Assembly (NCBI RefSeq): GCF_036038375.1
Contig: NZ_CP107935.1
Location: 9,176,001-9,240,000 of the forward strand
DNA length: 64,000 nt
Direction: 5' to 3'
From: Streptomyces sp. NBC_00414
GTDB lineage: Bacteria > Actinomycetota > Actinomycetes > Streptomycetales > Streptomycetaceae
Part shown: positions 33,142 through 41,535 of the stretch, one piece after another
Layout: the number at the start of each line of letters is the position of its first letter
Numbering within the stretch: position 1 is the first letter of the stretch
Made by a program: the position numbers and the translations under genes
Notes under the pieces: generated by a model
The model's database searches: none
Told to the model about the DNA's origin: nothing
Seen by the model: only the letters and a program-made list of their open reading frames with translations

Positions 33142-33459
33142 ATGCAGACCCTGGCGCACTGGGACGGCGGGCCCGGCCCGTGGATCCTGTTCTTCCCGCT
33201 GATCTGGGCGGCCGTCGTGATCGGCGTCGTGACCCTTCTGCGCCGCACGGTGTGGCGTGGCCGCCGCGGCCCCTGGCACGGCCCGGACCCCACCCGCCCG
33301 TCCGGCGACTCGCCGATCGCGATGCTCGGCCGGCGCTTCGCCTCCGGCGAGATCGACGAGGACGAGTACTGGCGCCGCCTGTCCGTCCTGGAGGAGCAGT
33401 TCGGACGGACGACCGCGGACGAGCGCTTCGGACGTACCGGCAAGGGCGGTGCGGCATGA
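33142..33459 (+). CDS. SHOCT domain small membrane protein
   Basis: A 105-residue protein from ATG 33142 behind GAGGAGATG. One membrane helix (about 14-34: LFFPLIWAAVVIGVVTLL) is followed by a basic linker and a C-terminal SHOCT motif (IAMLGRRFASGEIDEDEYWR, about 60-79). SHOCT is a short domain found at the ends of many membrane proteins and is thought to mediate oligomerisation. Its stop overlaps the start of the ABC ATPase by ATGA, so it belongs to that operon. The 262-base gap upstream (32880-33141) holds no gene and probably contains the operon promoter. Confidence 0.88.
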   Translation: MQTLAHWDGGPGPWILFFPLIWAAVVIGVVTLLRRTVWRGRRGPWHGPDPTRPSGDSPIAMLGRRFASGEIDEDEYWRRLSVLEEQFGRTTADERFGRTGKGGAA

Positions 33460-34346
33460 ACGCGGCACCCCCGGCAGCCTCGGCGACCGTCACCAGGACC
33501 ACGCGGACCGCGGCGCGCGTCGCCGAAGCGGTGAAGGTGTACGGCGGTGGTGGCACCGCCGTACGGGCCCTGGACGGGGTGAGCGTCACCTTTCCGGCCG
33601 GACGCTTCACCGCGATCATGGGGCCCTCGGGCTCCGGCAAGTCCACGCTGATGCACTGCGCGGCGGGCCTGGACACCCTGACGTCGGGTGCCGCCTTCAT
33701 CGGCGACACCGAGCTGGGCACGCTCGACGACCGCCGTCTCACGCTGCTGCGGCGCGACCGCGTCGGTTTCGTCTTCCAGGCCTTCAACCTGGTACCCACG
33801 CTGACCGTCGCGGAGAACATCACGCTGCCCCTGGACCTCGCCGGCCGCAGGGGCGGCGGCTCTTCGAGCGGGTCCGACGGTTCCGGCGGGTCGGACGAGT
33901 GGATCGACGCCCTCGTGGACGTCGTCGGACTGCGTGACCGGCTGCACCACCGGCCCGCCGAACTCTCCGGCGGTCAGCAGCAACGCGTCGCCGTGGCAAG
34001 GGCGTTCGCAGGACGTCCCGAGGTCGTCTTCGCCGACGAACCGACCGGCAACCTCGACTCGCGCTCGGGCGAGGAGGTCCTGAACCTGCTCGGCCGGGCC
34101 GTACGCCAGATGGACCGCACCGTCGTCATGGTCACCCACGACCCGGTCGCCGCGGCCCACGCCGACGAGGTCGTCTTCCTCGCCGACGGCCGCCTCGTGG
34201 ACCGCATGGAGTCCCCGACGGCCGACCGGGTCCTGGACCGGCTGAAAGCCTTCGACAACAAGGCCGACGGCAGGGCCGACAGCAAGGCCGACGGCAGGGT
34301 CCATGGCGAGTTCGACAGCTTCGACAGCAAGGGGGCCCCGTCGTGA
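33456..34346 (+). CDS. ABC transporter ATP-binding protein, LolD/MacB type
   Basis: A 296-residue ATPase from ATG 33456. Walker A GPSGSGKST (about 56-64), Q-loop FVFQAFNLVPTLTVAENI, signature LSGGQQQRVAVARA (about 171), Walker B VVFADEPTGNLDS and the H-loop VTHDP are all present. The SxRxGE/TGNLDS pattern is that of MacB/LolD-like ATPases that drive FtsX-type permeases. A Gly/Ser insert (GGGSSSGSDGSGGSDE, about 130-145) and a charged repeated C-terminal tail (KADGRADSKADGR) are unusual. It overlaps both neighbours by 4 bases, forming one operon. Confidence 0.95.
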   Translation: MNAAPPAASATVTRTTRTAARVAEAVKVYGGGGTAVRALDGVSVTFPAGRFTAIMGPSGSGKSTLMHCAAGLDTLTSGAAFIGDTELGTLDDRRLTLLRRDRVGFVFQAFNLVPTLTVAENITLPLDLAGRRGGGSSSGSDGSGGSDEWIDALVDVVGLRDRLHHRPAELSGGQQQRVAVARAFAGRPEVVFADEPTGNLDSRSGEEVLNLLGRAVRQMDRTVVMVTHDPVAAAHADEVVFLADGRLVDRMESPTADRVLDRLKAFDNKADGRADSKADGRVHGEFDSFDSKGAPS

Positions 34347-36904
34347 ACGCGTCGGTACGGATCAGCGTCTCCTCGCTGCGCGCCCACAAGCGCCGCTTCG
34401 CCGGTACCTTCCTGGCGGTGCTGCTCGGTGTCGCCTTCCTGGCGGGCACCCTCGTCATGGGCGACACCCTGCGGGCCGGCTTCGACACGATGTTCGGCAA
34501 CGCCACGAGCGGCACCGACGCCGTGGTCCGCAGCGCCGACACCATCACCACACCGGGCGAGAGCCAGGGCGTACGGCAGCCCGTGGACACCGATCTGGTG
34601 GCGGCCGTCGAGAAGACGCCGGGTGTCGCGGCGGCGGCGCCCGACATCCAGGGCGCGGGCCAGCTCGTCGGCGCGAACGGCGAGCCCATCGGCGGCCAGG
34701 GCCCGCCCACCCTCGCGGGCAACTGGATCGACGACCCCGAGCTGAACGCCTACCGCCTGGCCGAGGGCCGCGCCCCCTCGAAGTCCGGCGAGGTCGTCGT
34801 CAACCGGGGCGCGGCCGAGAAAGGTGACCTCCGGATCGGTGACACGACGACCCTGCGGACGCCCGACCCCGTCGAGGTGACCGTCGTCGGCCTCGCGACC
34901 TTCGGGGGCGAGGACGGCATGGCGCAGGTGACCTTCACCGGTATGACGCGCTCCGACGCCGAGAAGTACCTGACCGCCAGGCCCGGCGAGGCCGCGAGCA
35001 TCCTCGTACGGGCCGGACCCGGCACCGGTCAGCGGGAACTCGTCGACGCCCTGACGCCCGTACTGCCCAAGGGTGTCGAGGCGATCACCGGTCAGCAGCT
35101 GGCCGAGGAGAACACCGACATGATCTCCGGCCAGTTCCTGACGCTGTTCACCACGTTCCTGCTGGTGTTCTCCGGTGTGGCGCTGCTGGTCGCGACCTTC
35201 TCCATCCACAACACCTTCGCGATCGTCGTCGCCCAACGCACCCGTGAGAACGCCCTGTTGCGCGCCCTCGGCGCCTCCCGCCGCCAGGTCACCGCGTCGA
35301 CCCTGGTGGAGGCGAGCGTGGTCGCCGTGGTCGCGTCCGCGGCCGGTCTCGCGGGCGGCATCGGTGTCGCCGCCGGGCTGCAGGCCCTGTTCCCGGCCAT
35401 CGGATTCCCCTTCCCCGAGGGAGACTTGGTGATCGGCGCACTGTCCATGGTCCTGCCGCTCTCGGTCGGCGTCGTGGTCTGCCTCGGCTCCGCGCTGCTG
35501 CCCGCCGTACGCGCCGGACGCACCGCGCCACTGGCCGCGCTGCGCGAGACGTCCGTCGACCGGTCCGGCGCGTCCCGGACCCGCGCCGTCGGGGGTACCG
35601 GACTGGCGGCGCTGGCGGTCGCCGTCACCCTGACCGGCGTCGTCGTCAGCCCGTCCCTGTGGCTCGCGGGAGGAGGCGCGGTCCTGGCGCTCGCCGCCTT
35701 CGTGGTCCTCGGCCCGGTCGCCGCGACCACCGCCGTACGCGTCCTGGGCGTCCCCCTCGACCGGCTGCGGGGCGTCACCGGCGCGCTGGCCGGGCGCAAC
35801 GCGCTGCGCAGCCCCAAGCGCACCGCGGCCACCGCGAGTGCCCTGATGATCGGCGTCGCCGTCGTGTCCCTGTTCACGGTCTTCGGCGCCTCGCTGAAGG
35901 CGACCATGGACCGGACCGTGTCGCGGTCCTTCGCCGGTGATGTCGTCGTGAGCACCCCGTCGTTCGGCGCGGGCGGCAGCGGACTGAGCCCCGCGCTCGC
36001 CGGTGCCATCGCGGAGCGGCCGGAGATCGACACGGCGGTCGGGCTCGGCCGCGGGGTGGCCGAGGTCGACGGCAGGGGACGGGCGTTGACGGTCACGGAC
36101 CCGGTCGCGCTGCAGCGCACCTTCGACCTCGGCGACGTACGGGGCTCGATGCGCGACCTGGGCGACGACGGTATCGCCGTCACCGAGCAGGAGGCCGACA
36201 AACAGGGCCTCAGGACGGGCGACACCACCCGGCTCGCCTTCACGGACGGCACGACGGAAACCTTCACCGTCCGCGCGGTCTACGGCCGCTCCGAGCTGGC
36301 GGGCGAGTACGTCATCACCCGCCGGGCCTGGGCCCCGCACCGCACCCAGGACTCCGACACGCTCGTCGCCGTGAGCTTCGACGACGGCGTGAGCGCCTCC
36401 GAGGGCAAGGCGGCGGTCGAGAAGGTCGCCACGGCGTACGGCAACCCCGAGGTGCAGACCCGTGACGAGTACGCCCGGTCCTCGGCCGGAGCCATCGACA
36501 TGATGCTCACCCTGGTCTACGCGCTGCTCGCGCTCGCGGTGCTCATCGCGCTGCTGGGCATCACCAACACACTCACCCTCGCGGTCCACGAACGCACCCG
36601 CGAACTGGGTCTGCTGAGGGCCGTCGGACAGACCCGGTCGCAGTTGCGCGCCATGGTCCGCTGGGAGTCGGTGCTGGTGGCCGCGTTCGGCACGGTGGGA
36701 GGGCTCGCGCTCGGCGGGTTCCTCGGCTGGGTGCTCGTCAAGGCGTCCGACGGGGCGTCGAACAGCGCCTTCGCCTTCGCGGTGCCGCCGGTCCAGCTGC
36801 TCGTGGTAGCCGCGGTGGGCCTCGCGGCCGGCGCGCTCGCGGGCCTGCGCCCGGCTGGACGCGCAGCACGCCTTGACGTGCTGCGGGCGATCGCCGTGGA
36901 GTGA
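34343..36904 (+). CDS. FtsX-family ABC transporter permease, duplicated
   Basis: An 853-residue permease; GTG 34343 overlaps the ATPase stop. It has two FtsX modules: a first helix (about 16-38), an outer domain, three helices (about 265-400), then a linking helix pair and a second outer domain and helix set (about 480-850). LLVATFSIHNTFAIVVAQRT and LIALLGITNTLTLAVHERTR are the paired conserved segments, each followed by LRALGASRRQV or LRAVGQTRSQL. MacB/LolCE-like permeases use ATP to move lipids, peptides or antibiotics through mechanical work rather than a classical channel. The substrate is unknown. A very strong hairpin follows at 36947. Confidence 0.94.
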   Translation: MNASVRISVSSLRAHKRRFAGTFLAVLLGVAFLAGTLVMGDTLRAGFDTMFGNATSGTDAVVRSADTITTPGESQGVRQPVDTDLVAAVEKTPGVAAAAPDIQGAGQLVGANGEPIGGQGPPTLAGNWIDDPELNAYRLAEGRAPSKSGEVVVNRGAAEKGDLRIGDTTTLRTPDPVEVTVVGLATFGGEDGMAQVTFTGMTRSDAEKYLTARPGEAASILVRAGPGTGQRELVDALTPVLPKGVEAITGQQLAEENTDMISGQFLTLFTTFLLVFSGVALLVATFSIHNTFAIVVAQRTRENALLRALGASRRQVTASTLVEASVVAVVASAAGLAGGIGVAAGLQALFPAIGFPFPEGDLVIGALSMVLPLSVGVVVCLGSALLPAVRAGRTAPLAALRETSVDRSGASRTRAVGGTGLAALAVAVTLTGVVVSPSLWLAGGGAVLALAAFVVLGPVAATTAVRVLGVPLDRLRGVTGALAGRNALRSPKRTAATASALMIGVAVVSLFTVFGASLKATMDRTVSRSFAGDVVVSTPSFGAGGSGLSPALAGAIAERPEIDTAVGLGRGVAEVDGRGRALTVTDPVALQRTFDLGDVRGSMRDLGDDGIAVTEQEADKQGLRTGDTTRLAFTDGTTETFTVRAVYGRSELAGEYVITRRAWAPHRTQDSDTLVAVSFDDGVSASEGKAAVEKVATAYGNPEVQTRDEYARSSAGAIDMMLTLVYALLALAVLIALLGITNTLTLAVHERTRELGLLRAVGQTRSQLRAMVRWESVLVAAFGTVGGLALGGFLGWVLVKASDGASNSAFAFAVPPVQLLVVAAVGLAAGALAGLRPAGRAARLDVLRAIAVE

Positions 36905-36946
36905 GGCCCGCCCCTGGGGCTGCGCCCCAGACCCCCTGTCGCGCTC

Positions 36947-36996
36947 GTCCTCAGACGCCGGACGGGCTATTCATGGCCCGTCCGGCGTCTGAGGAC
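36947..36996. terminator. Perfect 21-bp inverted repeat after the permease operon
   Basis: Arms 36947-36967 and 36976-36996 are exact complements of 21 bases with an 8-base loop (TATTCATG). The right arm contains CCCGTCCGGCGTCTGAGGAC, the same dispersed element as at 10510. It is a very stable terminator or RNA-stabilising hairpin. The gap 36905-37107 holds no gene. Confidence 0.85.
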
Positions 36997-37107
36997 CGGG
37001 GGTTCGGGGGCGGAGCCCCTGAGTACGTGACGGGAACGGGTAGGGGCGGCGGGGGCGAAAGACCCGACCCCCACCCCCGCACCGCAGAGCAACCTGTCAC
37101 CGCCCGG

Positions 37108-37659
37108 TCAGCCGGCAACGGCCGACCGGGCGGGAGCGTGTCCGCCCCCCAGGGCAGACGCGGACCCCAGCGCGGCACCCGCATGCTCCACCTCCGCGAA
37201 GCCACGCGCGGGCGACTCGGCGACCGCCGCGTACGGCGGGCACACGGGCATCGGCGCAGTGGGAGAGGGCGCGGTCAGCGTGAACCACACGACCTTGCCC
37301 GACTCGCCGTTCGGCCGCACACCCCAGCTCTCGCTCACCGCGGCGACCATGGAGAGGCCGCGCCCGCAGGTCGCGGAGGCGTTGGCGTCCCGCACCTCGG
37401 GAAGGCGTGGGTCGCGGTCGTGCACCGAGACCGTGAGCCGGTCGAGCAGGAGCTCGATCTCGACGGTGCACAACTTGTCCGGCCGGGCGTGCAGATGGAC
37501 GTTGGTCAACAGCTCGGTCACGCCGAGTGCGGCCCGGTCTATCAACGGATCCAGATGCCAGTAGCGCAATTGCGCAGATACGATTCTGCGGACCTGGCCG
37601 ATCCGCGACGGCAGAGCGTGAAGCTCTACCGTGCAATGCCTGCTTGGCTGGCTGATCAC
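37108..37659 (-). CDS. RsbW-like ATP-binding protein (HATPase_c_2)
   Basis: A 183-residue protein from GTG 37659, with GGGGAG about 10 bases upstream. It is a stand-alone GHKL ATPase: N-box ALGVTELLTNVHLHAR (about 46-61), DRDPRLPEV (D-box region) and G-box GRGLSMVAAVSESWGV (about 97-112). A Pro/Ala-rich tail follows. Streptomyces encode dozens of these anti-sigma or anti-anti-sigma switch kinases. No sigma factor or antagonist adjoins it, so its partner is unknown. A near-perfect BldD box lies upstream at 37780-37792. Confidence 0.9.
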   Translation of the reverse strand: MISQPSRHCTVELHALPSRIGQVRRIVSAQLRYWHLDPLIDRAALGVTELLTNVHLHARPDKLCTVEIELLLDRLTVSVHDRDPRLPEVRDANASATCGRGLSMVAAVSESWGVRPNGESGKVVWFTLTAPSPTAPMPVCPPYAAVAESPARGFAEVEHAGAALGSASALGGGHAPARSAVAG

Positions 37660-37779
37660 GGCTGCGACTCCCCGAATTGAGGTCCGGAAGAAGACGAGTG
37701 CGGATCCAGCGGGCTGCCTGCGCGCGCCGACCGCCTGCTGTCGGTGGCCGGCGGGCTGGTTCGCAGCGTTATCGCCGGT

Positions 37780-37792
37780 AAACCCAGAGTGA
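37780..37792. promoter_or_regulatory. Near-consensus BldD box
   Basis: AAACCCAGAGTGA matches the published BldD consensus TNACNC(A/T)GNGTNA at every fixed position except the first (A for T). It lies about 120 bases upstream of the RsbW-like GTG start on the minus strand. This is inference from a single motif match. Confidence 0.4.
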
Positions 37793-37876
37793 CGTGACAA
37801 CAGAGTGGCTCAGGAGGTGCGCTCCCGCAACTCGCGGCGATCTCGGCGGCCGGGCGGACCGCGGCCTGCTCGGGGC

Positions 37877-38200
37877 TCAGCGCACGCGCCCCGCCGCATT
37901 GCGCACGGCCTCGATGAACCGGCGGGCCGCCGGCGGACCGGGCTCTCCCGGGGCCGGATCGTGGTCGCCCAGGGTCAGCAGATAGCGGGTGCCGTTCACG
38001 TCCGCGAGCGCCCGGTCCTCGTGGGCGAACCAGGGCTTCGACGCCCGGACCGCCTGCACCGGCGCGCTGTCGATCTCACTGCCGTAACTGGTGAGCAACT
38101 CCAGCCTGCCGTCGCTGATCCGGACCTGCCCGGCCCGGGTGAGCGAACGCAGCCGCTTCCCGATCCGCACGCCTGTGGCTGTGAACTCCGGCTCCGCCAT
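37877..38200 (-). CDS. Conserved hypothetical protein, 107 residues
   Basis: ATG 38200 follows AAGGGGGCGGGG. The protein reads MAEPEFTATGVRIGKRLRSL and then a beta-rich segment (QVRISDGRLELLTSYGSEID, KPWFAHEDRALADVNGTRYLL). It has no signal peptide, membrane helix or Cys. I do not recognise a named family; the pattern suggests a small beta-sandwich or PH-like cytoplasmic domain. Divergent from the cysteine-synthase-like gene across a 397-base gap. Confidence 0.75.
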   Translation of the reverse strand: MAEPEFTATGVRIGKRLRSLTRAGQVRISDGRLELLTSYGSEIDSAPVQAVRASKPWFAHEDRALADVNGTRYLLTLGDHDPAPGEPGPPAARRFIEAVRNAAGRVR

Positions 38201-38597
38201 GTGCCCCGCCCCCTTGTGCGCTTCGGTCGTGCCCCGTCATGCATACGGTCGTGAACAAGGGGCGTGCCCCGTGGTGAATCCGGGACGTGCCCCGTCGTGC
38301 GCACGGCGCGCGCGCCGTTCCGCTGTCCCATTGTGCGTCCCGCCGGGACCTGCGTCCTGTGCGTGCAGTCTGCCCGCGCAGGACGTCGAGCACCAGTGCG
38401 CATCACGGCGTGGCACATGCCCTTCGGCGCACTCGCGTGAATGCGCCCCCCGACCCCTCCGTGACCGACTGCACCAGCAGTCCCTTTGAGGTCCTCAAAG
38501 GAGTGTTTATGCAGGTGAGAAGCGTGCGCAAGGGTGCCTATGATCGAGGTGTCCGACGGTGCGACCCGACGTCGGCACCACCCGAAGGAGCCCCGCC
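38201..38597. promoter_or_regulatory. Divergent gap with three CGTGCCCCGT repeats
   Basis: CGTGCCCCGT begins at 38228, 38263 and 38286, each followed by a purine-rich triplet ending in TG. They lie just upstream of the minus-strand hypothetical gene and could be operators. The rest of the gap shows no convincing gene; AAGGAG before GTG 38598 is the rightward ribosome site. Confidence 0.45.
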
Positions 38598-39731
38598 GTG
38601 ACCACCCCACAGCAGGCCCGCCCCCACGAGCCGACGGCCACACTCGATGTCGATCACAGCGACGCGGAGTACCGGCACTGGCTCAAAGAAGCCGTACGGA
38701 AGGTGCAGGCCGACGCGAACCGATCGGCCGACACCCACCTCCTGCGCTTTCCCCTGCCCGAGCGCTGGGGAATCGACCTGTACCTCAAGGACGAGTCCAC
38801 CCATCCCACCGGCAGTCTCAAGCACCGGCTGGCCCGCTCGCTCTTCCTGTACGGCCTGTGCAACGGCTGGATCCGGCAGGGCCGCCCCGTCATCGAGGCG
38901 TCGAGCGGCTCCACGGCCGTCTCCGAGGCGTACTTCGCCAAGCTGATCGGGGTGCCGTTCATCGCCGTCATGCCCCGCACCACGAGCCCCGAGAAGTGCC
39001 GCCTGATCGAGTTCCACGGCGGCCGGTGCCACTTCGTCGACGACCCGCGGACGATGTACGCGGAGTCGGCGGCCCTCGCGGCTCAGAGCGGGGGTCACTT
39101 CATGGACCAGTTCACCTACGCGGAGCGGGCCACGGACTGGCGCGGCAACAACAACATCGCCGAGTCGATCTACCGTCAGCTGGAGCTGGAGCGCTATCCG
39201 GAGCCCGCGTGGATCGTGGCGACCGCGGGGACCGGCGGCACCTCGGCGACCATCGCCCGCTATGTGCACTACATGCAGTTCAACACCCGTATCTGCGTGG
39301 CGGATCCGGAGAACTCCTGTTTCTTCGAGGGGTGGACCACGGGCGACGCGGAGGTCACCACCGACTGCGGTTCGCGCATCGAGGGCATCGGCCGGCCGCG
39401 CATGGAACCGAGCTTCGTACCCGGCGCCGTGGACCGGATGATGAAGGTGCCGGACGCGGCGAGCGTGGCGGCCGTGCGGGCGCTGGAACAGGCCATCGGA
39501 CGCAAGGCGGGCGGCTCGACCGGCACGGGCCTGTGGAGCTCGCTGAAGATCGTGGCCGAGATGGCGGCGGCGGGGCGGACCGGGAGCGTGGTCACGCTGC
39601 TGTGCGATCCCGGGGACCGTTATCTGGACAAGTACTACTCGGACGACTGGCTGGCCGGTCAGGGACTGGACATCGCGCCCTACGCGGCCACGATCGACTC
39701 GTTGCTGGCCACCGGGATCTGGCCGGACTGA
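38598..39731 (+). CDS. PLP-dependent cysteine synthase family protein (Cds1-like)
   Basis: A 377-residue fold-type II PLP enzyme from GTG 38598, preceded by AAGGAG. The PLP Lys is in STHPTGSLKHRLARSL (about 70), and EASSGSTAVSEAY (about 103-112) is the substrate loop. TAGTGGTSATIARYV (about 200) is the phosphate-binding Gly-rich loop. It resembles mycobacterial Cds1, a cysteine desulfhydrase, more than biosynthetic CysK, since it has an N-terminal extension and a longer C-terminus. It would make or break cysteine C-S bonds; direction is inference. No other sulfur gene adjoins it. Confidence 0.88.
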   Translation: MTTPQQARPHEPTATLDVDHSDAEYRHWLKEAVRKVQADANRSADTHLLRFPLPERWGIDLYLKDESTHPTGSLKHRLARSLFLYGLCNGWIRQGRPVIEASSGSTAVSEAYFAKLIGVPFIAVMPRTTSPEKCRLIEFHGGRCHFVDDPRTMYAESAALAAQSGGHFMDQFTYAERATDWRGNNNIAESIYRQLELERYPEPAWIVATAGTGGTSATIARYVHYMQFNTRICVADPENSCFFEGWTTGDAEVTTDCGSRIEGIGRPRMEPSFVPGAVDRMMKVPDAASVAAVRALEQAIGRKAGGSTGTGLWSSLKIVAEMAAAGRTGSVVTLLCDPGDRYLDKYYSDDWLAGQGLDIAPYAATIDSLLATGIWPD

Positions 39732-39788
39732 GCGCCCGCGCGGCGGCCCGATGAGCAGCCGCGTCGCCTCCTCCGGGACGGGTGTGCG

Positions 39789-40274
39789 TCAGAGTGCCCG
39801 CGTCGAACCGATCCGCCGGTCCAGCTTCCCCACCGCGTCGCGGAACGCCCGGCCCAGGCCTGCCCGGCTCACCTTCATCACCAGGCGGAACGCCGCCGTG
39901 CCGTCGGCGGCCAGGGTCCACCGCACCCGCGTACCGGAGGCGCCGTCCGGAGTGAGTCGCCACTCCTCGATCAGGGCGCGCACACCCGGGGCGTTCGTCA
40001 CGTCGACGCGGTACGCGTACACCTCGTGGGGCTCGGCCGCGACGATCGTCTCCTCGAAGCGCGTGCCGCCCCTGAGACGGATCCGCCGTCGGGAGCCGTC
40101 ATCGGCCAAGTGCGCCGACGAGACGGCGGAGAACCACTCCGGCCAGCCTTCGACATCCTCGACCAGCGCGCGGTAGACCGCTTCGGGGGACGCGGCCACC
40201 CCTCTCGCGAAGACCAGACGCACGGGAGCGGTCTCGACGAAGTCGAGCTCCACGGAGCGCAGCCGACGGACCAT
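39789..40274 (-). CDS. SRPBCC/polyketide cyclase-like lipid-binding protein
   Basis: A 161-residue START/Bet v1 fold protein from ATG 40274, preceded by GAGGGGG. It shows the family layout: an N-terminal strand, VAASPEAVYRALVEDVEGWPEWF (about 27-49, the paired short helices), then alternating strands (RRIRLRGGTRFEETIVAAEP, YAYRVDVTNA, VRWTLAAD) and a long C-terminal helix (RAFRDAVGKLDRRIG). Such proteins bind hydrophobic ligands and may have dehydratase or cyclase roles. It stands alone here and has no neighbours suggesting a polyketide pathway. Confidence 0.85.
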   Translation of the reverse strand: MVRRLRSVELDFVETAPVRLVFARGVAASPEAVYRALVEDVEGWPEWFSAVSSAHLADDGSRRRIRLRGGTRFEETIVAAEPHEVYAYRVDVTNAPGVRALIEEWRLTPDGASGTRVRWTLAADGTAAFRLVMKVSRAGLGRAFRDAVGKLDRRIGSTRAL

Positions 40275-40402
40275 GCGTACGACCCCCTCGCGGGAACGAG
40301 TCCGGAACGCGGCCCCGCGACACGACCGTCGGCGAGGCAGGGCCACCATAACCGGCGGTACGTCAGATGTCTGTACTGCTCATGGACGCCCCGGGGGACA
40401 CG

Positions 40403-41245
40403 TCAGGCGTCCGGCGCGTCCTCGTCCTCGGCCTCGGGTTCGCCCGCCACCACCAGGCGCCGCAGGTGCTCGGAGATCTCCGAGCGCGCCTCGGCGGGCA
40501 GTCCGTCGTCCGTGACCAGCGTGTCGACCTGCTCCAGCGCGGCGAACGAACTCAGCCCCACCGTGCCCCACTTGGTGTGGTCAGCGACCACGACGACACG
40601 CCGTGCGGACTGCACGAGGCGCCGGTTCGTCTCGGCCTCCGCGAGGTTCGGTGTGGACAGGCCCGCCTCCACCGATATGCCGTGCACCCCGAGGAACAGC
40701 ACGTCGAAGTGGAGCGCCTCGATCGCCTGGTCCGCGACCGGACCCACCAGCGAGTCCGACGGCGTGCGCACCCCGCCCGTCAGGACGACCGTCGCCGCAC
40801 CCTGCCGCTGCCCCGACGTGCGCTGCGCCGAGTGGAAGACGTCGGCCACCCGCACCGAGTTGGTCACCACCGTCAGATCCGGCACGTCGAGAAGCTGATG
40901 GGCGAGCGCGTACGTCGTCGTGCCACCGGACAGCGCGATCGCCGTACCCGGCGCCACCAGCGCCGCGGCAGCCCGCGCGATGTCCTCCTTGGCCGTCAGC
41001 TCCAGACCCGACTTGGCCTCGAAGCCCGGCTCGTGCGTACTCGCCTCGACCACCGGGACCGCGCCGCCGTGCACCTTCTCCACCACACCCTGGCGGGCGA
41101 GCGCGTCCAGGTCGCGACGGACCGTCATGTCGGACACGCCGAGCTTCCTGGTGAGCTCGTTGACGCGGACGCCGCCCCGCCGTCGGACCTCGTCCAGGAT
41201 CAGAGCACGCCGCTGCTCCGCGAGCAGGTTCTGATTCTCGCTCAC
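40403..41245 (-). CDS. DeoR/GlpR family transcriptional regulator
   Basis: A 280-residue protein from GTG 41245, with GGAG 6 bases upstream. The DeoR helix-turn-helix is at about 10-60: LAEQRRALILDEVRRRGGVR and LGVSDMTVRRDLDALARQG, with EKVHGGA after it. DeoR_C (about 80-240) contains APGTAIALSGGTTTYALAHQ, DVLFLGVHGIS and VVVADHTKWG, the phosphosugar-isomerase-like sensor. It probably responds to a sugar phosphate. No transporter or kinase adjoins it, so its regulon is elsewhere. It is complete, unlike the remnant at 27250-27508. Confidence 0.92.
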   Translation of the reverse strand: MSENQNLLAEQRRALILDEVRRRGGVRVNELTRKLGVSDMTVRRDLDALARQGVVEKVHGGAVPVVEASTHEPGFEAKSGLELTAKEDIARAAAALVAPGTAIALSGGTTTYALAHQLLDVPDLTVVTNSVRVADVFHSAQRTSGQRQGAATVVLTGGVRTPSDSLVGPVADQAIEALHFDVLFLGVHGISVEAGLSTPNLAEAETNRRLVQSARRVVVVADHTKWGTVGLSSFAALEQVDTLVTDDGLPAEARSEISEHLRRLVVAGEPEAEDEDAPDA

Positions 41246-41535
41246 GTCCGCTCCGGTTCCCTTCGCCTCGACCCGCTCGACATGCTGCCGAACCCCCTCC
41301 GACAAGGACTTTCCCCTCACCTGTGGACCACGGGACGCCCCATCCTCGCACGGGCCACAGGGCGTCGCGCCACTGCCTGTGGCGACGCGCACACGTCACG
41401 CTGCCATCTACCGTCCGGCCCTGTCACACGGATCGGGGAGATTCGGTGACGAGTGGTGCGCGGAGCGTCAGCAGAGGAGATCCTTGTATCTGGACATGAC
41501 ACATGTCGTACGGGCAGTACGGGGGAAACACTGCA
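41246..41535. promoter_or_regulatory. Divergent gap with GACATG-ACA-CATGTC palindrome
   Basis: GACATG (41493-41498) and CATGTC (41502-41507) form a perfect inverted repeat with a 3-base spacer, ending 28 bases before GTG 41536. GGGGGAA (41521-41527) is the ribosome site of that GTG. No gene is seen in the 290 bases. Confidence 0.5.

Noticed and set aside
33974..36589. 871-codon minus-strand frame opposite the FtsX permease
   Set aside because: Antisense frames stay open by chance in high-GC DNA; the plus strand encodes a clear permease with membrane helices and family motifs.
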